A stretch of DNA of 6,176 bases, taken from NCBI GenBank assembly GCA_947465275.1, contig CANIAI010000156.1, positions 1 through 6,176 on the forward strand, read 5' to 3'. Numbering within the stretch: the first letter of the stretch is position 1; every line of letters starts with the position of its first letter. The notes under the pieces are model-generated. The model ran no database searches and was not told the DNA's origin. It was given only the letters and a program-made list of their open reading frames with translations. Below are positions 5,936 through 6,176 of the stretch, piece after piece. Origin of the DNA: Acidobacteriota bacterium. Its GTDB lineage: Bacteria; Acidobacteriota; Vicinamibacteria; Vicinamibacterales; UBA2999. The position numbers were made by a program, and so were the translations under genes.

Positions 5936-6127
5936 TCAGGCGGCCTTGACCACCTTGCCGGAGCGGAGGCAGCGGGTGCAGACGCGCATCCGCTTGGTCG
6001 CACCGTTGATCAGCGCACGGACCGACTGCAGGTTCGGCTCGAACCGGCGCAGGCCGACGTTGTGCGCGTGAGATACCGTCCGGCCGTAAGCCGGGCCCTT
6101 GTCGCAGATTTCACACCGCTTCGCCAT
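5936..6127 (-). CDS. rpmB: Large ribosomal subunit protein bL28, zinc-binding form
   Basis: The 63-residue basic product is L28 of the large ribosomal subunit. It begins MAKRCEICDKGPAYGRTVSH and shows the family motifs GRTVSHAHN (15-23), RRFEPNLQ (27-34) and the KRMRVCTRCLRSGKV tail. It keeps two CxxC pairs (C5/C8 and C50/C53), so it is the zinc-ribbon 'C+' form. L28 proteins of this type are about 60-65 residues, so it is full length. The start ATG at 6125-6127 has only a weak GAG about 6 bases upstream, which is not unusual for an abundant ribosomal protein mRNA if other signals help. ridA follows after one base. No rpmG (L33), a common partner, is seen on either side. The promoter must lie at or beyond the right window edge, as the 49 bases upstream show no clear element. 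Confidence 0.96.
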   Translation of the reverse strand: MAKRCEICDKGPAYGRTVSHAHNVGLRRFEPNLQSVRALINGATKRMRVCTRCLRSGKVVKAA

Positions 6128-6176
6128 AACAGTCTCGAACTCGCGTGGGATGGAACGGAACCGGGCGTACCGGTCA

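Noticed and set aside
1..6176. CRISPR array, insertion sequence, tRNA, rRNA, toxin-antitoxin or defence system
   Set aside because: No regularly spaced repeats, transposase motifs, terminal inverted repeats, cloverleaf or effector domains were found. All long frames are explained by the five genes.

Overview
The window is GC-rich and densely coded. It carries a large Oar-type TonB-dependent receptor with an N-terminal carboxypeptidase-regulatory-like domain, a TPR lipoprotein, a single bifunctional Rel/SpoT protein, a RidA protein and a zinc-type ribosomal protein L28. This mix points to a Gram-negative bacterium with an outer membrane. The best guess is an acidobacterium, perhaps of the Vicinamibacteria, where Oar-like receptors are abundant. 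That placement is inference from gene style only.

Layout: (1) 1-1875, minus strand: the first 625 codons of the TonB-dependent receptor, cut by the left window edge. (2) 1876-2139: an intergenic stretch with a 7-bp-arm inverted repeat upstream of the receptor and a strong stem-loop that terminates the next gene. (3) 2140-3078, minus strand: a TPR lipoprotein. (4) 3079-3356: a divergent control region with two back-to-back sigma70-type promoters, one for the lipoprotein and one for rel. (5) 3357-5513, plus strand: a complete bifunctional (p)ppGpp synthetase/hydrolase. (6) 5554-5934 and 5936-6127, minus strand: ridA and rpmB, separated by one base and convergent with rel across a 40-base gap. 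The last 49 bases (6128-6176) lie upstream of rpmB and show no recognisable gene.

How the genes fit together: rel sets the (p)ppGpp level in response to starvation. The rpmB-ridA pair next to it joins a ribosomal protein to a detoxifier of reactive enamine/imine intermediates from amino-acid metabolism, so the right half has a translation and amino-acid-stress theme. The left half is envelope biology: an outer-membrane receptor and a lipid-anchored scaffold protein. These are separated by a terminator and need not be functionally linked. No CRISPR, mobile element, toxin-antitoxin pair, tRNA or rRNA was seen. The genes are ordinary families; the less ordinary content is in the control regions and start sites.
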